Made by a program: the position numbers and the translations under genes. A DNA stretch of 64,000 nt from Pseudomonas sp. TH10 (GTDB lineage Bacteria > Pseudomonadota > Gammaproteobacteria > Pseudomonadales > Pseudomonadaceae): assembly GCF_016651255.1 (NCBI RefSeq), contig NZ_JAEKEG010000029.1, positions 41,295 to 105,294 of the forward strand, read 5' to 3'. Under the pieces are notes generated by a model that was not told the origin of the DNA, did not search any database, and saw nothing but the letters and a program-made list of their open reading frames with translations. This document shows positions 37,661 through 47,012 of this stretch, piece by piece; the stretch's first letter is position 1, and every line of letters starts with the position of its first letter.

Positions 37661-39085
37661 TCAGTAGTAACCGACGTGTGCTTTGATTTCGAGATACTCC
37701 GCCAGGCCGTGGGCGCCACATTCCCGGCCGTTGCCCGATTGTTTGAACCCGCCAAATGGGGCAAGGGAGTTCCATTCGGGGCTGTTGATATAGATGGAGC
37801 CTGCGCGAAGCCGACGTGCTACCGCGCGCGCCCTACTTAGGTCGCCCGATTGCACATAAGCTGCCAGACCATAGTCCGAATCGTTTGCAAGTCTGATCAG
37901 CGCTTCCTCATCCTCATAGGGCAGGATCACTAGCACAGGGCCGAAAATTTCCTCTCGGACTATGCGCATATTGGGTGTCGCGTCCGCGAAGATGGTCGGC
38001 TTGACATAGAATCCTCTGTCGAGCCCGGCGGGGCGATCTGGGCCACCGATTACAACTCTGGCACCTTCTGTAATACCGGAACGAATCAACTCCTGAATTC
38101 GTTCGAATTGAACTCGGTTCGCTACAGGCCCGAGATCTGTCAGCTCCGACTCGGGATTTCCAACGACTAAGGCGGAGCCAGCTTGTGCGGCAATTCCAAT
38201 AGCGTCCTCATAGAGAGCCGCTGGTACATACATCAAAGTCGGTGCATCACATGACTGACCACTGTTACTGAAACATGCCTCAACACCTGCTTTCACAGTC
38301 GTACTTAGGTCTGCATCGTCAAGGATCAAATTTGGAGATTTGCCGCCGAGCTCTTGTGTGACCCGCTTCACGGTGTCTGCCGCTGCCTTAGCTACCAAAA
38401 TGCCAGCGCGAGTTGAACCTGTGAACGAAACGAGCTGAATGCCAGGGTGTGAGGAAATTGCATGCCCCACGCTTGGCCCGTCTCCATTTATGAGGTTGAA
38501 GACGCCAGCAGGCAAACCTGCCTCAGTGACGATATCAGCGAACAAGATAGCGTCTAGAGGAGCGACTTCGCTCGGTTTGAGCACGATAGTGCAGCCGGCG
38601 GCGATTGCGGGTACTACCTTGCATACAACCTGATTCAGAGGCCAGTTCCACGGAGCAATCAAACCTACGACGCCGATCGGTTCTTTGGTTATAAGCGCGT
38701 TTCCAACTCGTTCTTCGAGACTGAAATCTTTCAATACCTCAATCATGGCGTCGACGTGTGCGATACACGTCGCCGCCTGTGCATCACGTGCAAATCCAAT
38801 CGGTGCCCCCATCTCGGCACTGATTAACTTACTGATCTCCCCTGTGTGTCTGATCAGACCCTCGCGGATCCGTACTAGCAACCCTAACCGGTACTCGATG
38901 GAGGTTTGACTGAACGACTCAAAGGCTTTTTGCGCGGCAACGACGGCCTTATCCACATCAACCGAACATCCGTTTGCGATCCGGGCAATCACCTGTTCGG
39001 TCGCCGGGTTTACGACATCAATATGCTCATCGCGTGACGGCGCAACCCACGCTCCGTCAATAAAAAACTTATCCGCATTCTTCAT
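37661..39085 (-). CDS. NAD(P)-dependent aldehyde dehydrogenase
   Basis: The ATG at 39085 with GAGG upstream is preferred to a TTG at 39097; the protein is 474 residues and intact. Landmarks are FTGSTRAGILV (NAD loop), TQELGGKSPNLIL (catalytic Glu), FSNSGQSCDAPT (catalytic Cys) and EEIFGPVLVI. The Cys is followed by DAP rather than the usual TAP or AG, a small variation. It would oxidise the aldehyde left by amine or alcohol oxidation in the pathway. Its promoter region holds the operator-like site at 39298-39324. Confidence 0.9.
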   Translation of the reverse strand: MKNADKFFIDGAWVAPSRDEHIDVVNPATEQVIARIANGCSVDVDKAVVAAQKAFESFSQTSIEYRLGLLVRIREGLIRHTGEISKLISAEMGAPIGFARDAQAATCIAHVDAMIEVLKDFSLEERVGNALITKEPIGVVGLIAPWNWPLNQVVCKVVPAIAAGCTIVLKPSEVAPLDAILFADIVTEAGLPAGVFNLINGDGPSVGHAISSHPGIQLVSFTGSTRAGILVAKAAADTVKRVTQELGGKSPNLILDDADLSTTVKAGVEACFSNSGQSCDAPTLMYVPAALYEDAIGIAAQAGSALVVGNPESELTDLGPVANRVQFERIQELIRSGITEGARVVIGGPDRPAGLDRGFYVKPTIFADATPNMRIVREEIFGPVLVILPYEDEEALIRLANDSDYGLAAYVQSGDLSRARAVARRLRAGSIYINSPEWNSLAPFGGFKQSGNGRECGAHGLAEYLEIKAHVGYY

Positions 39086-39297
39086 AACAGACCTCAAAGC
39101 ATCATTGTTGGTTGGAAATCAGATGGGTGTGTACGGTGCTGTCGGCGGAAAACGATGCCTGAAAGGCCTCCTATCCGGCGACTCAAAAAATGCACCTCCC
39201 GACATCACATATTCGAATGGCTGAGAACGAAATATCGCGCTTTCAATCATTCGAATCGCAAACGAAACCTCACATGTGAATCTTATACTGACTCACT

Positions 39298-39324
39298 GAT
39301 CATAAAAAACGACCATCGGGTATG
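39298..39324 (-). promoter_or_regulatory. Operator-like site upstream of the aldehyde dehydrogenase
   Basis: The minus strand reads CATACCCGATGGTCGTTTTT then TATGATC, close to the site upstream of the chemoreceptor (27395-27422). The shared CATACC element could act as a -10, but no -35 is evident. Confidence 0.5.
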
Positions 39325-39427
39325 TTTGAGTATGCGCGGTCGCTTTGAGGTAAAGCAAGGGGAATCCCGGTTCGTAGCCAGTCTTGTGCTGTCCCTTCGC
39401 ACTGTTTGGGAGCCTGAGTGTTATGGG

Positions 39428-39470
39428 TTGACAAAAGCCCAGTCTTCTCAGCATACTGACCAGGCGGTCT
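39428..39470 (+). promoter_or_regulatory. Promoter and operator of the FAD oxidase-TetR-SDR genes
   Basis: TTGACA (39428-39433) and CATACT (39452-39457) are followed by GACCAGGCGGTC and TAAAAA. The motif from CATACT onward matches the sites at 31499 and 61772 almost base for base. The spacer is 18 bp here against 16 elsewhere. Confidence 0.75.
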
Positions 39471-39568
39471 AAAAAACAGTACGATTGGTATGGCTTCGGT
39501 TTTCCACTCCAAGGCGTCTTTTTGGCCATCGGACACGAGGTCGGGCCTAAGCGTCAGAGTTTCCAAAT

Positions 39569-40405
39569 ATGAAAGGTGAGAGTGACGTGAATCAGAAAAC
39601 AGGCGTGGAGGTTGTGATCGTCGGCGCGGGATTGATTGGACTTTCCACTGCTTATTTTCTGCAGCGGCTAGGTGCCAAAGTCACGCTTATTGAGAAGGCA
39701 TTTATCGCAGATAGCATCCCGAATCTTGGGCTGGCCAAAGCGTTGTTGTACTGCAAGAGCACTCAATCTGGCTCGCTGACTGACAGGGGGCTAACGCTCA
39801 CAGAAGTCATGGTTGCAGAGCTGGAGTACAGAGGAAGTCGTCAAGATGACGGAGATGAGGTCTTCGTAACTGATGCTAGAAGTCCAGGAAGCAAGCGCTC
39901 TGTTTTGCTTTCGGATTTTGCGCAGGATATTGCGGACAGCTGCAGAAAGTCAGGGGTACGCATCATCGAGACTGATCCCGTCAGTACGTTGCTTGTTAAG
40001 AATGACGTGGTACATGGCGTCGAGACGGCTCGCGGCTTCTTCACTGCAGACGTAGTGGTTATTAGCGCGGGACTACAGAGCCAGCCTTTACTCAGATCGG
40101 TTGGCCTGTCCGTGCAGCTCCAGGCTGCTGACAGTCGTTTAGGCGCCAGTTCTGCACGGCAGGGAATACCTGGTGTCTTCACTGGGATGGTTCCGCTGAC
40201 TCCAAACGGTGAACCCTATGTTGGCCGTCCGGAAGGGATCCTAGGGCTCTACCTGGGAATTGGCCACGATACCAACCCTGCTGCGGCGATTGCGGTTGGC
40301 GAAATGCTCGCTACTGGAATCTGCACCTCAAGTGACGCTTTAGCACTCACTCTAACTCGTACGGACTGTCCGATGACTCAGTCAACGTGCAATTCTGCTC
40401 CATAA
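39569..40405 (+). CDS. Short FAD-dependent oxidoreductase, DAO family, possibly internally deleted
   Basis: The N-terminus has a clean FAD-binding motif, VVIVGAGLIGLSTAYFLQRLGAKVTLIEK (GxGxxG at 19-24). The family is normally ~370-400 residues; this frame gives 278. The segment after residue 50, where the substrate-lid domain should be, is short and unlike the family, while the C-terminal PLTPNGEPYVGRPEG...LGIGHDTNPAAAIAVGEML region is recognisable. It is most likely an internally deleted remnant of a DadA/glycine-oxidase-like enzyme. The start could also be GTG 39587. Confidence 0.6.
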   Translation: MKGESDVNQKTGVEVVIVGAGLIGLSTAYFLQRLGAKVTLIEKAFIADSIPNLGLAKALLYCKSTQSGSLTDRGLTLTEVMVAELEYRGSRQDDGDEVFVTDARSPGSKRSVLLSDFAQDIADSCRKSGVRIIETDPVSTLLVKNDVVHGVETARGFFTADVVVISAGLQSQPLLRSVGLSVQLQAADSRLGASSARQGIPGVFTGMVPLTPNGEPYVGRPEGILGLYLGIGHDTNPAAAIAVGEMLATGICTSSDALALTLTRTDCPMTQSTCNSAP

Positions 40406-40432
40406 CGCTTAATTACTTGCGCTGCGGCCCCT

Positions 40433-41041
40433 ATGAACACGTCGTGTGCTTTCGGAAAAGAAAAGAAGTCTGCAGAAAGGGCTGAGGTTATCCGGGCCAC
40501 TGCCTTAAAGTTATTTGTTGCTGAAGGATACGGTTCAGTGAGTTTGCGAAGGATTGCCGACATCAGCGGGGTTCAAGTTGGATCTCTCTATAACCATATT
40601 GACGGTAAGCAGCAGCTGCTGTTCGAACTGATTTACGAGGCCGAGCAGAATTTGCTCGCAGCGCTAAAGATCGTCGTGAACAAGGCGGACAAGCCTGTGG
40701 CACAGATGAGTGCCTACGTCGAGCAATACTTCATCCATGCATCCTTAAATAAAGAGCTTCACCTGTTGGCTGTTCGGGAGAAGCGATGTTTGGATGAGGG
40801 TGACGCTAGTAGGCTCAAGTCTTTATTACTTGATCATGAGCGACTGCTACATGGCGTCTTGGACAGAGGCTGCCAAGCTGGCGTGTTTAAAATACAAAAC
40901 AGTGATTTTGCCACTAAGGCTATCTGGAGTCTACTGGATGGGATGCTTGGCAGCATAGCTACCCATCAAAGTGATGCGTCAGTGAGCGCTGACCAACTCA
41001 AGGTCTTCGTGATTCGTCTCTTAGGGGCTGATGCGCTTTGA
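40433..41041 (+). CDS. TetR-family transcriptional regulator
   Basis: This 202-residue protein has the TetR HTH at residues ~17-60 (AEVIRATALKLFVAEGYGSV through VQVGSLYNHIDGKQQLL). The C-terminal half is an all-helical ligand domain with HASLNKELHLLAVREKRCLDEGDASRL, as in short-chain-acyl or alcohol-responsive members. It follows the FAD oxidoreductase gene and precedes the SDR gene, so it probably shares the promoter at 39428. It is the second candidate repressor of the cluster. Confidence 0.85.
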   Translation: MNTSCAFGKEKKSAERAEVIRATALKLFVAEGYGSVSLRRIADISGVQVGSLYNHIDGKQQLLFELIYEAEQNLLAALKIVVNKADKPVAQMSAYVEQYFIHASLNKELHLLAVREKRCLDEGDASRLKSLLLDHERLLHGVLDRGCQAGVFKIQNSDFATKAIWSLLDGMLGSIATHQSDASVSADQLKVFVIRLLGADAL

Positions 41042-41130
41042 GAGTGCTCACTACGGATAAATTTTTTGGGGGGTTCCCCACCTGTCTGCTCCAGTCATTA
41101 ACGAAAAGCTGAATTTACGCGAGGTAAGTC

Positions 41131-41922
41131 ATGTTTGATCTAAACGGTAAAGTTGCTGTCGTAACTGGGGGAGAGACCGGCATAGGTCTGGCGATCTCGC
41201 GAAACCTTGCCCTTGCTGGTGTAAAAACAGTGATTGGAGGCATTCAGCCTGAGGCGGGAGCGAAGGCGGTTGCGGATATTGAGGCGCTTGGTGGAGAGGT
41301 GCTGTTCGTTCGTACTGACGTTCGCTCACAAGCTCAAGTGGAAGCGTTGATTCAAACTGCCGTGGATAAGTTCGGGCAGTTGGACATCATGGTCAACAAT
41401 GCCGGCGTGTATGACGGCTTCGCTGATGTCATGGAGACCACCGAAGAATTGTGGGATCAAATTTCGGGTATCAACCTTAAAGGTACGTTCTTTGGCTGCC
41501 AGGCCGCACTGAAGCACATGATCCCGCGTGGTAAGGGACGAGTGATTAATACCTCTTCTATCGGTGGGCTAGTTGGTCGAGCGGATGGTGCTTCGTACAC
41601 TGCATCGAAGTTTGCTGTCATAGGCCTTACCCGCCAAATGGCGACATCTCATTCTGAAACGGGTGTAACCTTTAACACAGTATGCCCGGGATTGATTGCC
41701 ACAGATATTCGCGGCAACACCGCGTCTATTCTGCCGAATGCCGCACATCTGATGAATCGCGGTGTGGGTGCTGCAGATCCTGAGGCATACAAGAAGTCCA
41801 TACCTGCCCGGCGAAAGGGCACCCCTGACGAAGTCGCCGCAGCCGTGCTTTTCCTAGCCTCGGACGAGGCGAGCTACATCACTGGCCATTCGCTTGTGGT
41901 AGATGGTGGCTTCGTCGCTTGA
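41131..41922 (+). CDS. Short-chain dehydrogenase/reductase
   Basis: This 263-residue classical SDR is intact. It has TGGETGIG (NAD(P) loop, residues 12-19), NNAG near 88-91, the catalytic Ser in NTSSIGG, and YTASK (Tyr and Lys). The acidic-free second strand (VIGGIQ) suggests NADP or relaxed cofactor use. A 3-hydroxyacyl or secondary alcohol dehydrogenase step after MaoC hydration is a reasonable guess. Confidence 0.9.
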   Translation: MFDLNGKVAVVTGGETGIGLAISRNLALAGVKTVIGGIQPEAGAKAVADIEALGGEVLFVRTDVRSQAQVEALIQTAVDKFGQLDIMVNNAGVYDGFADVMETTEELWDQISGINLKGTFFGCQAALKHMIPRGKGRVINTSSIGGLVGRADGASYTASKFAVIGLTRQMATSHSETGVTFNTVCPGLIATDIRGNTASILPNAAHLMNRGVGAADPEAYKKSIPARRKGTPDEVAAAVLFLASDEASYITGHSLVVDGGFVA

Positions 41923-41981
41923 TGTATCGCTCGGCTAACGCAATTTGCTCCGCTAGCTAGTCGCTGACTCGGTTCAAAGAA

Positions 41982-42013
41982 AAGCCTGGCTCCTTACTTC
42001 AGGAGTCAGGCTT
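41982..42013 (+). terminator. Terminator after the SDR gene
   Basis: AGCCTGGCTCCT pairs with AGGAGTCAGGCT (12 bp with one G.T) around a TACTTC loop. The trailing T-tract is weak, but the strong stem lies 60 bp after the SDR stop. Confidence 0.7.
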
Positions 42014-42394
42014 CGCCTCGTTGTACCCAATACATCCCCGCCATCTTCGTTATGCAGTGTGCAGTGTTTTGGCAGCTTCAGTTACGTAGGCTATATGGAC
42101 GTTGCAATAGGCGTGATGCCCCAGAACGGATTGAGCTCCAGCCTGACGTGCGAAGACGTATATGTTGCCTTGCTTATCTCTGTGTGGCTGCAGGGCTATT
42201 TCAGCACAGGTAAAGGCGAGCAGCGCGGATTAGATCTGCTCCCCAGTAGAGAGAGCGCTTGAAATTGCAATTCAGGTACAATTTTGGTCATGTGAGAGGA
42301 GCTGGCCGTAACTCCAGGGGCGATGACGGCCAGGTAAGTATTGCTACGGGCGATAACAGATCCTAGCTCAAGATGTGTGAGCGCGGACGAGCAT
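42014..42394. other. Intergenic region between convergent SDR and porin genes
   Basis: No gene is supported. A 67-codon plus-strand frame (42059-42262) looks like chance. I see no operator-type motif here. Confidence 0.4.
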
Positions 42395-43126
42395 TTAGAA
42401 CGTTTTGTCGACACCAAAAATGACGGTGCTTGAACAGATGTCTTTCCACCCGTTGAAGCTTAAGCACTCGGCCTTGCTAAGGTTGCTATCACCGTAAGCT
42501 ACAGACCAGTTGAGTCCAAGCATTTCCTTACTCAGCTTCGTAAACCACAAGTCGTAGTTGTCTCGACTGCCGCCATTTTTGCTGAAAAAGTAATCATCTT
42601 TATAATCGACGTTACCGTACGTCAGATCAAGGTTTACATCGTATGGAAGCTTTGTGCCGTAACCTACGAAGCTGTAAAGATAACTTTGGTTGCCATACAG
42701 GTCGTCGGAGTAATACCCTCCGACGTTAAATCCATACGCGGTTAGCTTTGTATAATACTCACTGTAATTAAGTGAGGACTCTCGTGGGTACTCATACTCA
42801 TAGTATGCAACGTCAAGTGAGATGTCGTCTGTGGCCTGCCAGAAGTATCCGGCGTAGTAGTCGATTTCCTGTCGAGTCTTGCTTTCGTGCCCAAAGTCGA
42901 CATTTGAAGTCCATATTCCGAGGTAAGCGCCACTTGAATGCGCTAGGGTCGCTGAGCCTTGGACTGCTGGATCGCCTTTCGTTTGAGAAGCTCCTCGAGA
43001 CCAGTAGTTGCTGTAGATGCCCGCATTGATACTAAGGGTGAAGTCTTCACCCACTTGGATCGCGTTAGCAAAAGTCCATGGAGCCAGCAGTAAGCCAGCC
43101 GTAACTATTTTAAGATAAGTTTTCAC
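42395..43126 (-). CDS. TorF-family putative outer-membrane porin
   Basis: The start is taken at GTG 43126 (V)KTYLKIVTAGLLLAPWTFANA, which gives a typical signal peptide cleaved after Ala-Asn-Ala and has AGGAT upstream; the longer open frame has no reason to be translated. The mature ~220 residues alternate Tyr, Asp and Gly as in a small beta-barrel and end in Phe (GVDKTF), the outer-membrane insertion signal. Landmarks are GIYSNYWSRGASQT and YYAGYF of the TorF family. It probably admits the cluster's substrate. A ~200-base leader separates it from the operator-type promoter at 43331. Confidence 0.8.
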   Translation of the reverse strand: MKTYLKIVTAGLLLAPWTFANAIQVGEDFTLSINAGIYSNYWSRGASQTKGDPAVQGSATLAHSSGAYLGIWTSNVDFGHESKTRQEIDYYAGYFWQATDDISLDVAYYEYEYPRESSLNYSEYYTKLTAYGFNVGGYYSDDLYGNQSYLYSFVGYGTKLPYDVNLDLTYGNVDYKDDYFFSKNGGSRDNYDLWFTKLSKEMLGLNWSVAYGDSNLSKAECLSFNGWKDICSSTVIFGVDKTF

Positions 43127-43300
43127 TGACGCATCCTGTTTATAGAGGGCAGATTTTTTGTCTGGAAATGTCGTGATGATTTTTTTGATCACTCGTTTTA
43201 GCCAAACTTGACTGAGATCGAAATCTCGAGAGCTCGTCAATCTGGTGTTTTTTATGAGTGAAACCGTTGTGGATGCGCGGAAATGGCAACCTTTTTGGAC

Positions 43301-43358
43301 GTACCGGTCGGTCAAAAAAACCACATAGTCAGTATGCTTTATGGATTTGGTTTGTCAA
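43301..43358 (-). promoter_or_regulatory. Promoter and operator of the porin gene
   Basis: On the minus strand TTGACA (43358-43353), a 16-bp spacer and CATACT (43336-43331) are followed by GAC and, ~15 bases on, by GACCGACCGGTAC (43313-43301), a GACCG-type palindrome. It matches the promoter architecture at 31477 and 61750. Confidence 0.75.
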
Positions 43359-43398
43359 TCTCGATTCGGAGTTATGCAAGCGGGCAACTGAGTGTTCA

Positions 43399-45333
43399 TC
43401 ACTTCCCTAAACCGTCTACCTCGTATTGCAGCTGGAGCCAGCAGTCTTCTGAGGCTTCGATTTCAGCCTCTAGTTGTTTCAACAGGAGAGCAATGTTCTG
43501 CATATCCGGGCAAATCGGGTTGGTCAACAATCGTTGTTCATGCCGAGACTTTTGATCCCTCAGTTCTGGAAGGAGCTGTTCGATAGTTTGCAGCTCGCGG
43601 TAGATGGCCTTGCGGTGTTTGTCTGACTGAGGTCTACCACGAGCATCCTTGCGCTTGAACGATGATTCAGTCGAAGCGTCGACTTGTCTGGAGCGGACGA
43701 CGTCATGTGAGCGTTTCCCTTCATCTAACAAATAGCGTTGATAGTCTTCCAAGTCGCCCTCGAACGGCGAGACTTCACCGTTGCCTACAAGCCAAAATTC
43801 GTCGCAGACGGAACGAAGCAATGCGCGATCATGGCTTACCAGCATTACGCTCCCATCGAATTGGTTAAGTGCAAGTGCCAGGGCTTCGCGTGTGGCGAGA
43901 TCTAAGTGATTGGTAGGTTCATCAAGCAACAGCAAATTAGGTCGTTGCCATACGATCATGCACAGGACAAGGCGAGCTTTTTCCCCTCCGCTCAGTGTAC
44001 TTACTGCCTGAATGACCATGTCGCCGCTGATATTGAAGGTGCCTAGGAAATTACGTAGCTCTTGCTCCCTTGCCGAACGCCCGGACTGACCGGCAATATC
44101 CTTGGCCAAATTCAGCATGTGGGTCAGTGGCGTCTCATCTACTTTCAGTACATCCAGTTCTTGTTGGGCAAAGTAACCAATAGCCAATCCCTTGCCTTCC
44201 GTGATCGACCCCGAAAGCGATTTCAGATTGCGAGCGATGGTTTTTACGAATGTAGATTTACCCTGACCGTTCGCACCAAGAATCCCGATGCGCTGGCCGG
44301 CAAACACGGTTTTTCGAACGTTACTGAGAATGGTGCGTGTACCAGTATGAGTACCGGGAATTTCCGGGTAACCAAAGTCGACATCATCCACAGCGATCAT
44401 CGGATTTGGTAGGTTTAGCGGCTCTTTGAACACAAAGGTGAACTCAGCGTCGGCAATCACCGCGCTGGTCTTTTCCATACGCTCTAAAGCTTTGATGCGG
44501 CTCTGCGCTTGTCTAGCCTTAGTCGCTTTGTAGCGGAAGCGATCGATGTACTGCTGTAGATGCGCCATCTTTTCTTGCTGCTTGGCGTGGGCAGCTGTCT
44601 GTTGCTCAAGTTTTTCAGCGCGTAGCCGTTCGAAGGCACTGTAGTTGCCGTTGTAACGATGAAGTTGTGTGTGCTCCAAATGTACGGTGACGCCAGTCAC
44701 AGCATCTAGGAATTCTCTGTCATGACTGATGACGAGTAATGTGCCCTCATACTTGCGTAGCCACGTTTCCAGCCAGATGAGTGCGTCCATATCGAGATGG
44801 TTCGTAGGCTCGTCCAGTAGCAATAAATCGCTCGGGCACATCAGTGCGCGCGCCAGCTGTAAACGCATTCTCCACCCCCCAGAGAAGCTGTTCACAGGGT
44901 TATCTACTTCAATGGGTTTGAATCCTAAACCTTGGATTAGCGCTTTGGCCCTCGCAGCTGCATCATGGTCGCCTGCGTCAGCTAGGTCACTATAGGCTTG
45001 TGCCATCTCCATCCCATCATCTCGGGCTAGCGCATTTTCCAGCGCCTTACGGGCCTGCATCAGGCGAACGTCACCCTGAAGAACAAACTCCGTAGCGCTT
45101 TCAACCGTCTCCGGCATGTGTTGATCGACCCGGGACAGACCCCATTTAGCTGGTATTTCGACATCGCCGGCGTCCTCTCGGATTTGCCCACACAACAGCG
45201 CGAGGATAGTCGACTTTCCGGCTCCATTGCGTCCTATCAGAGACGCTTTTTCACCAGGGCTGATCAGCAAGCTAGCCTGCTGCAGAAGCACCTTAGTACC
45301 GAGCCGTATTTCGATATTTCTGAAAGTGATCAT
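43399..45333 (-). CDS. ABC-F ATPase, YheS-like
   Basis: Start ATG 45333 (MITFRNIEI); 644 residues, intact. It has two ABC cassettes: Walker A GRNGAGKST (~36) and GANGQGKST (~340), signatures FSGGWRMR and LSGGEKAR, and two LLLDEPTNHLD Walker B motifs, joined by a charged linker, with a basic C-terminal extension. ABC-F proteins act on the ribosome and have no membrane part. YheS is usually a housekeeping gene, so its presence here, between the porin and a permease, is odd; it may be native chromosomal sequence or a duplicated copy. Confidence 0.9.
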   Translation of the reverse strand: MITFRNIEIRLGTKVLLQQASLLISPGEKASLIGRNGAGKSTILALLCGQIREDAGDVEIPAKWGLSRVDQHMPETVESATEFVLQGDVRLMQARKALENALARDDGMEMAQAYSDLADAGDHDAAARAKALIQGLGFKPIEVDNPVNSFSGGWRMRLQLARALMCPSDLLLLDEPTNHLDMDALIWLETWLRKYEGTLLVISHDREFLDAVTGVTVHLEHTQLHRYNGNYSAFERLRAEKLEQQTAAHAKQQEKMAHLQQYIDRFRYKATKARQAQSRIKALERMEKTSAVIADAEFTFVFKEPLNLPNPMIAVDDVDFGYPEIPGTHTGTRTILSNVRKTVFAGQRIGILGANGQGKSTFVKTIARNLKSLSGSITEGKGLAIGYFAQQELDVLKVDETPLTHMLNLAKDIAGQSGRSAREQELRNFLGTFNISGDMVIQAVSTLSGGEKARLVLCMIVWQRPNLLLLDEPTNHLDLATREALALALNQFDGSVMLVSHDRALLRSVCDEFWLVGNGEVSPFEGDLEDYQRYLLDEGKRSHDVVRSRQVDASTESSFKRKDARGRPQSDKHRKAIYRELQTIEQLLPELRDQKSRHEQRLLTNPICPDMQNIALLLKQLEAEIEASEDCWLQLQYEVDGLGK

Positions 45334-45365
45334 GGAAACTTCGTTTATGGTGCAGGGGAGGTATA

Positions 45366-45389
45366 GAAAAGCCACGCTAGGCGTGGCTG
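45366..45389 (-). terminator. Terminator after APC permease 1
   Basis: AGCCACGC and GCGTGGCT form an 8-bp stem with a three-base loop. On the minus strand it is followed by TTTTCT. It lies between the permease stop (45404) and the ABC-F start. Confidence 0.85.
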
Positions 45390-45403
45390 TAGAGTGCTGT
45401 CAG

Positions 45404-46863
45404 TTAGTCTTTCTGCCGTCCGATACGCCGATATACATCAAAATCTACGGATCGTAAGCGAATGGCCCAGAGGATGCCGATGATAACAAGGCCGATAATC
45501 GATCCGATCAGGTAACCCGTTAAGGCCTCGTTACCAGTAAGGGAGGACAGATTGGACGTGGCCGTCCATGTGGTCAGGACTAGGCAGCAGGCACTAATCG
45601 TCGGTGCCACGACCGTCTTCCACTTGTTCTTGCTCAAATGGCGATGACGACGAAAATACATCACAACGGAAATGGAGGTTACACAGAGCAAGATCAGCAG
45701 CGCATAGCTGGCTGCGCCGAGTAGAGATGAGTAACCCTTCGTGGCGTCAAGATTCGCGACCAGTAGAACGCATATGACCGTGATGGAGATCATTGAGATC
45801 ACTATCGATGAGGCGTATGGGGATGCGTGGCGCGGGTGAATGGAACTCAATCTATGTGGAAAAACGCCATCAATACTTAGCGAATATAGATAGCGGGCGA
45901 GAATGTTATGGCATGACAACAAACAGGCGAAAATGCTGGAGCACACTAAGGTTTCTACCAGGTCGCGGCCAAGTTTTCCAAAGTTGATCTCGAACGCAGC
46001 TATGCCTGTCGCGATTGGATCGCTGGAGGCTTGGGCTACGATTACGGACGGGCCAAATGCCCAAATTATGCAAATAGCGGTCGCTGCGTAGAACAGCGTC
46101 AGCAGCGTAATTGACGCGTATGTTGCCCGAGGAATGGTCTTCTCCGGATTTCTTGTTTCCTCCCTGAATACCGCTGTGGCTTCAAACCCAGCAAAGCAAA
46201 TCACTGCGAACAGCAGGGCAGTACCCGGCGAACCAGTTAAAAAGCTGTCAAAGGTGAGCCATTCAAACGAGTTGCCTTCTGGCCCGCCTTTGGCTACAAC
46301 GAAGCAATTCCAGACCACAACAATCCCGGCCTCTAACACCAGGACAGTGGAGAGGATCTTTGCTGATAGGTCGACTCGGAAGTAACCGAGTGCAGCGATG
46401 ATGCAGGCTAGGATGAGTGACCATTGCCACCAGGGTAGAGCAGTGATTCCGAAGTGATTCGGAAAGAGCGGAGCGTAAAGGATACCTGCATAAACATAGG
46501 TCGAAATGAGAGCCAAGCTGTAACAGAGAATCGCTACTAATGCGAAGCCGAGTCCAAAGGGCCGACCCAGCCCAGCGGTGATGTAGGCGTAGTACGCCCC
46601 CGCATTCGGCAGATGTTTCGACATTTGAGCAAAGCCAACAGCAAATAACAGCAGCATGCCCCCGACTGCCAAAAGGCAAGTGGAGCTCCCAAACCGTTAC
46701 CAGTCCCGATGATCAGAGGAATGTAACCGATTACAACTGATAACGGAGCCGTGTATGCCAATACGCTGCAGACAATATCAAAAAGATTGAGATTTCCTGA
46801 CAGCTTGGTTCCGTCATTTACGGATGCGGCGATCGTTGTACGTTGGATTTTTACTGCGGACAT
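45404..46863 (-). CDS. APC-superfamily amino acid/amine permease 1 (frameshifted)
   Basis: Start ATG 46863. Loss of one T from a T run near 46673 splits it; restored length is ~485 residues with about twelve membrane helices. Landmarks are GNGLGAPLAF and LPNAGAYYAYITAGLGRPFGLG in the first third, FAGFEATAVFREETRNPEKTIPRATY mid-protein and YRRIGRQ at the C-terminus. It is a clear paralogue of the permease at 59732-61255. APC proteins are proton or exchange-driven importers of amino acids and amines. It lies downstream of the GMC gene on the same strand. Confidence 0.9.
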
Positions 46864-46911
46864 TAGAATTACTTTCCTATTTGCGCTTTGCTATATGAGG
46901 CTGTGGAAAGT

Positions 46912-46943
46912 CATAGCGTCTCGAAGAAAAAGATGACGCTATA
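46912..46943. terminator. Inverted repeat between GMC and permease genes
   Basis: CATAGCGTC and GACGCTATAG pair as a 9-bp stem around a 14-base A/G-rich loop. The T-tract is weak on either strand. It could be a terminator for the GMC gene or a binding site for the permease gene that starts 50 bp on. Confidence 0.5.
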
Positions 46944-47012
46944 GAATTAAAGGCAGCGAAATAATAGCCATGTAATGCTGTTTTTATTGGGCGCATTTAT
47001 AATTTTTATTTG

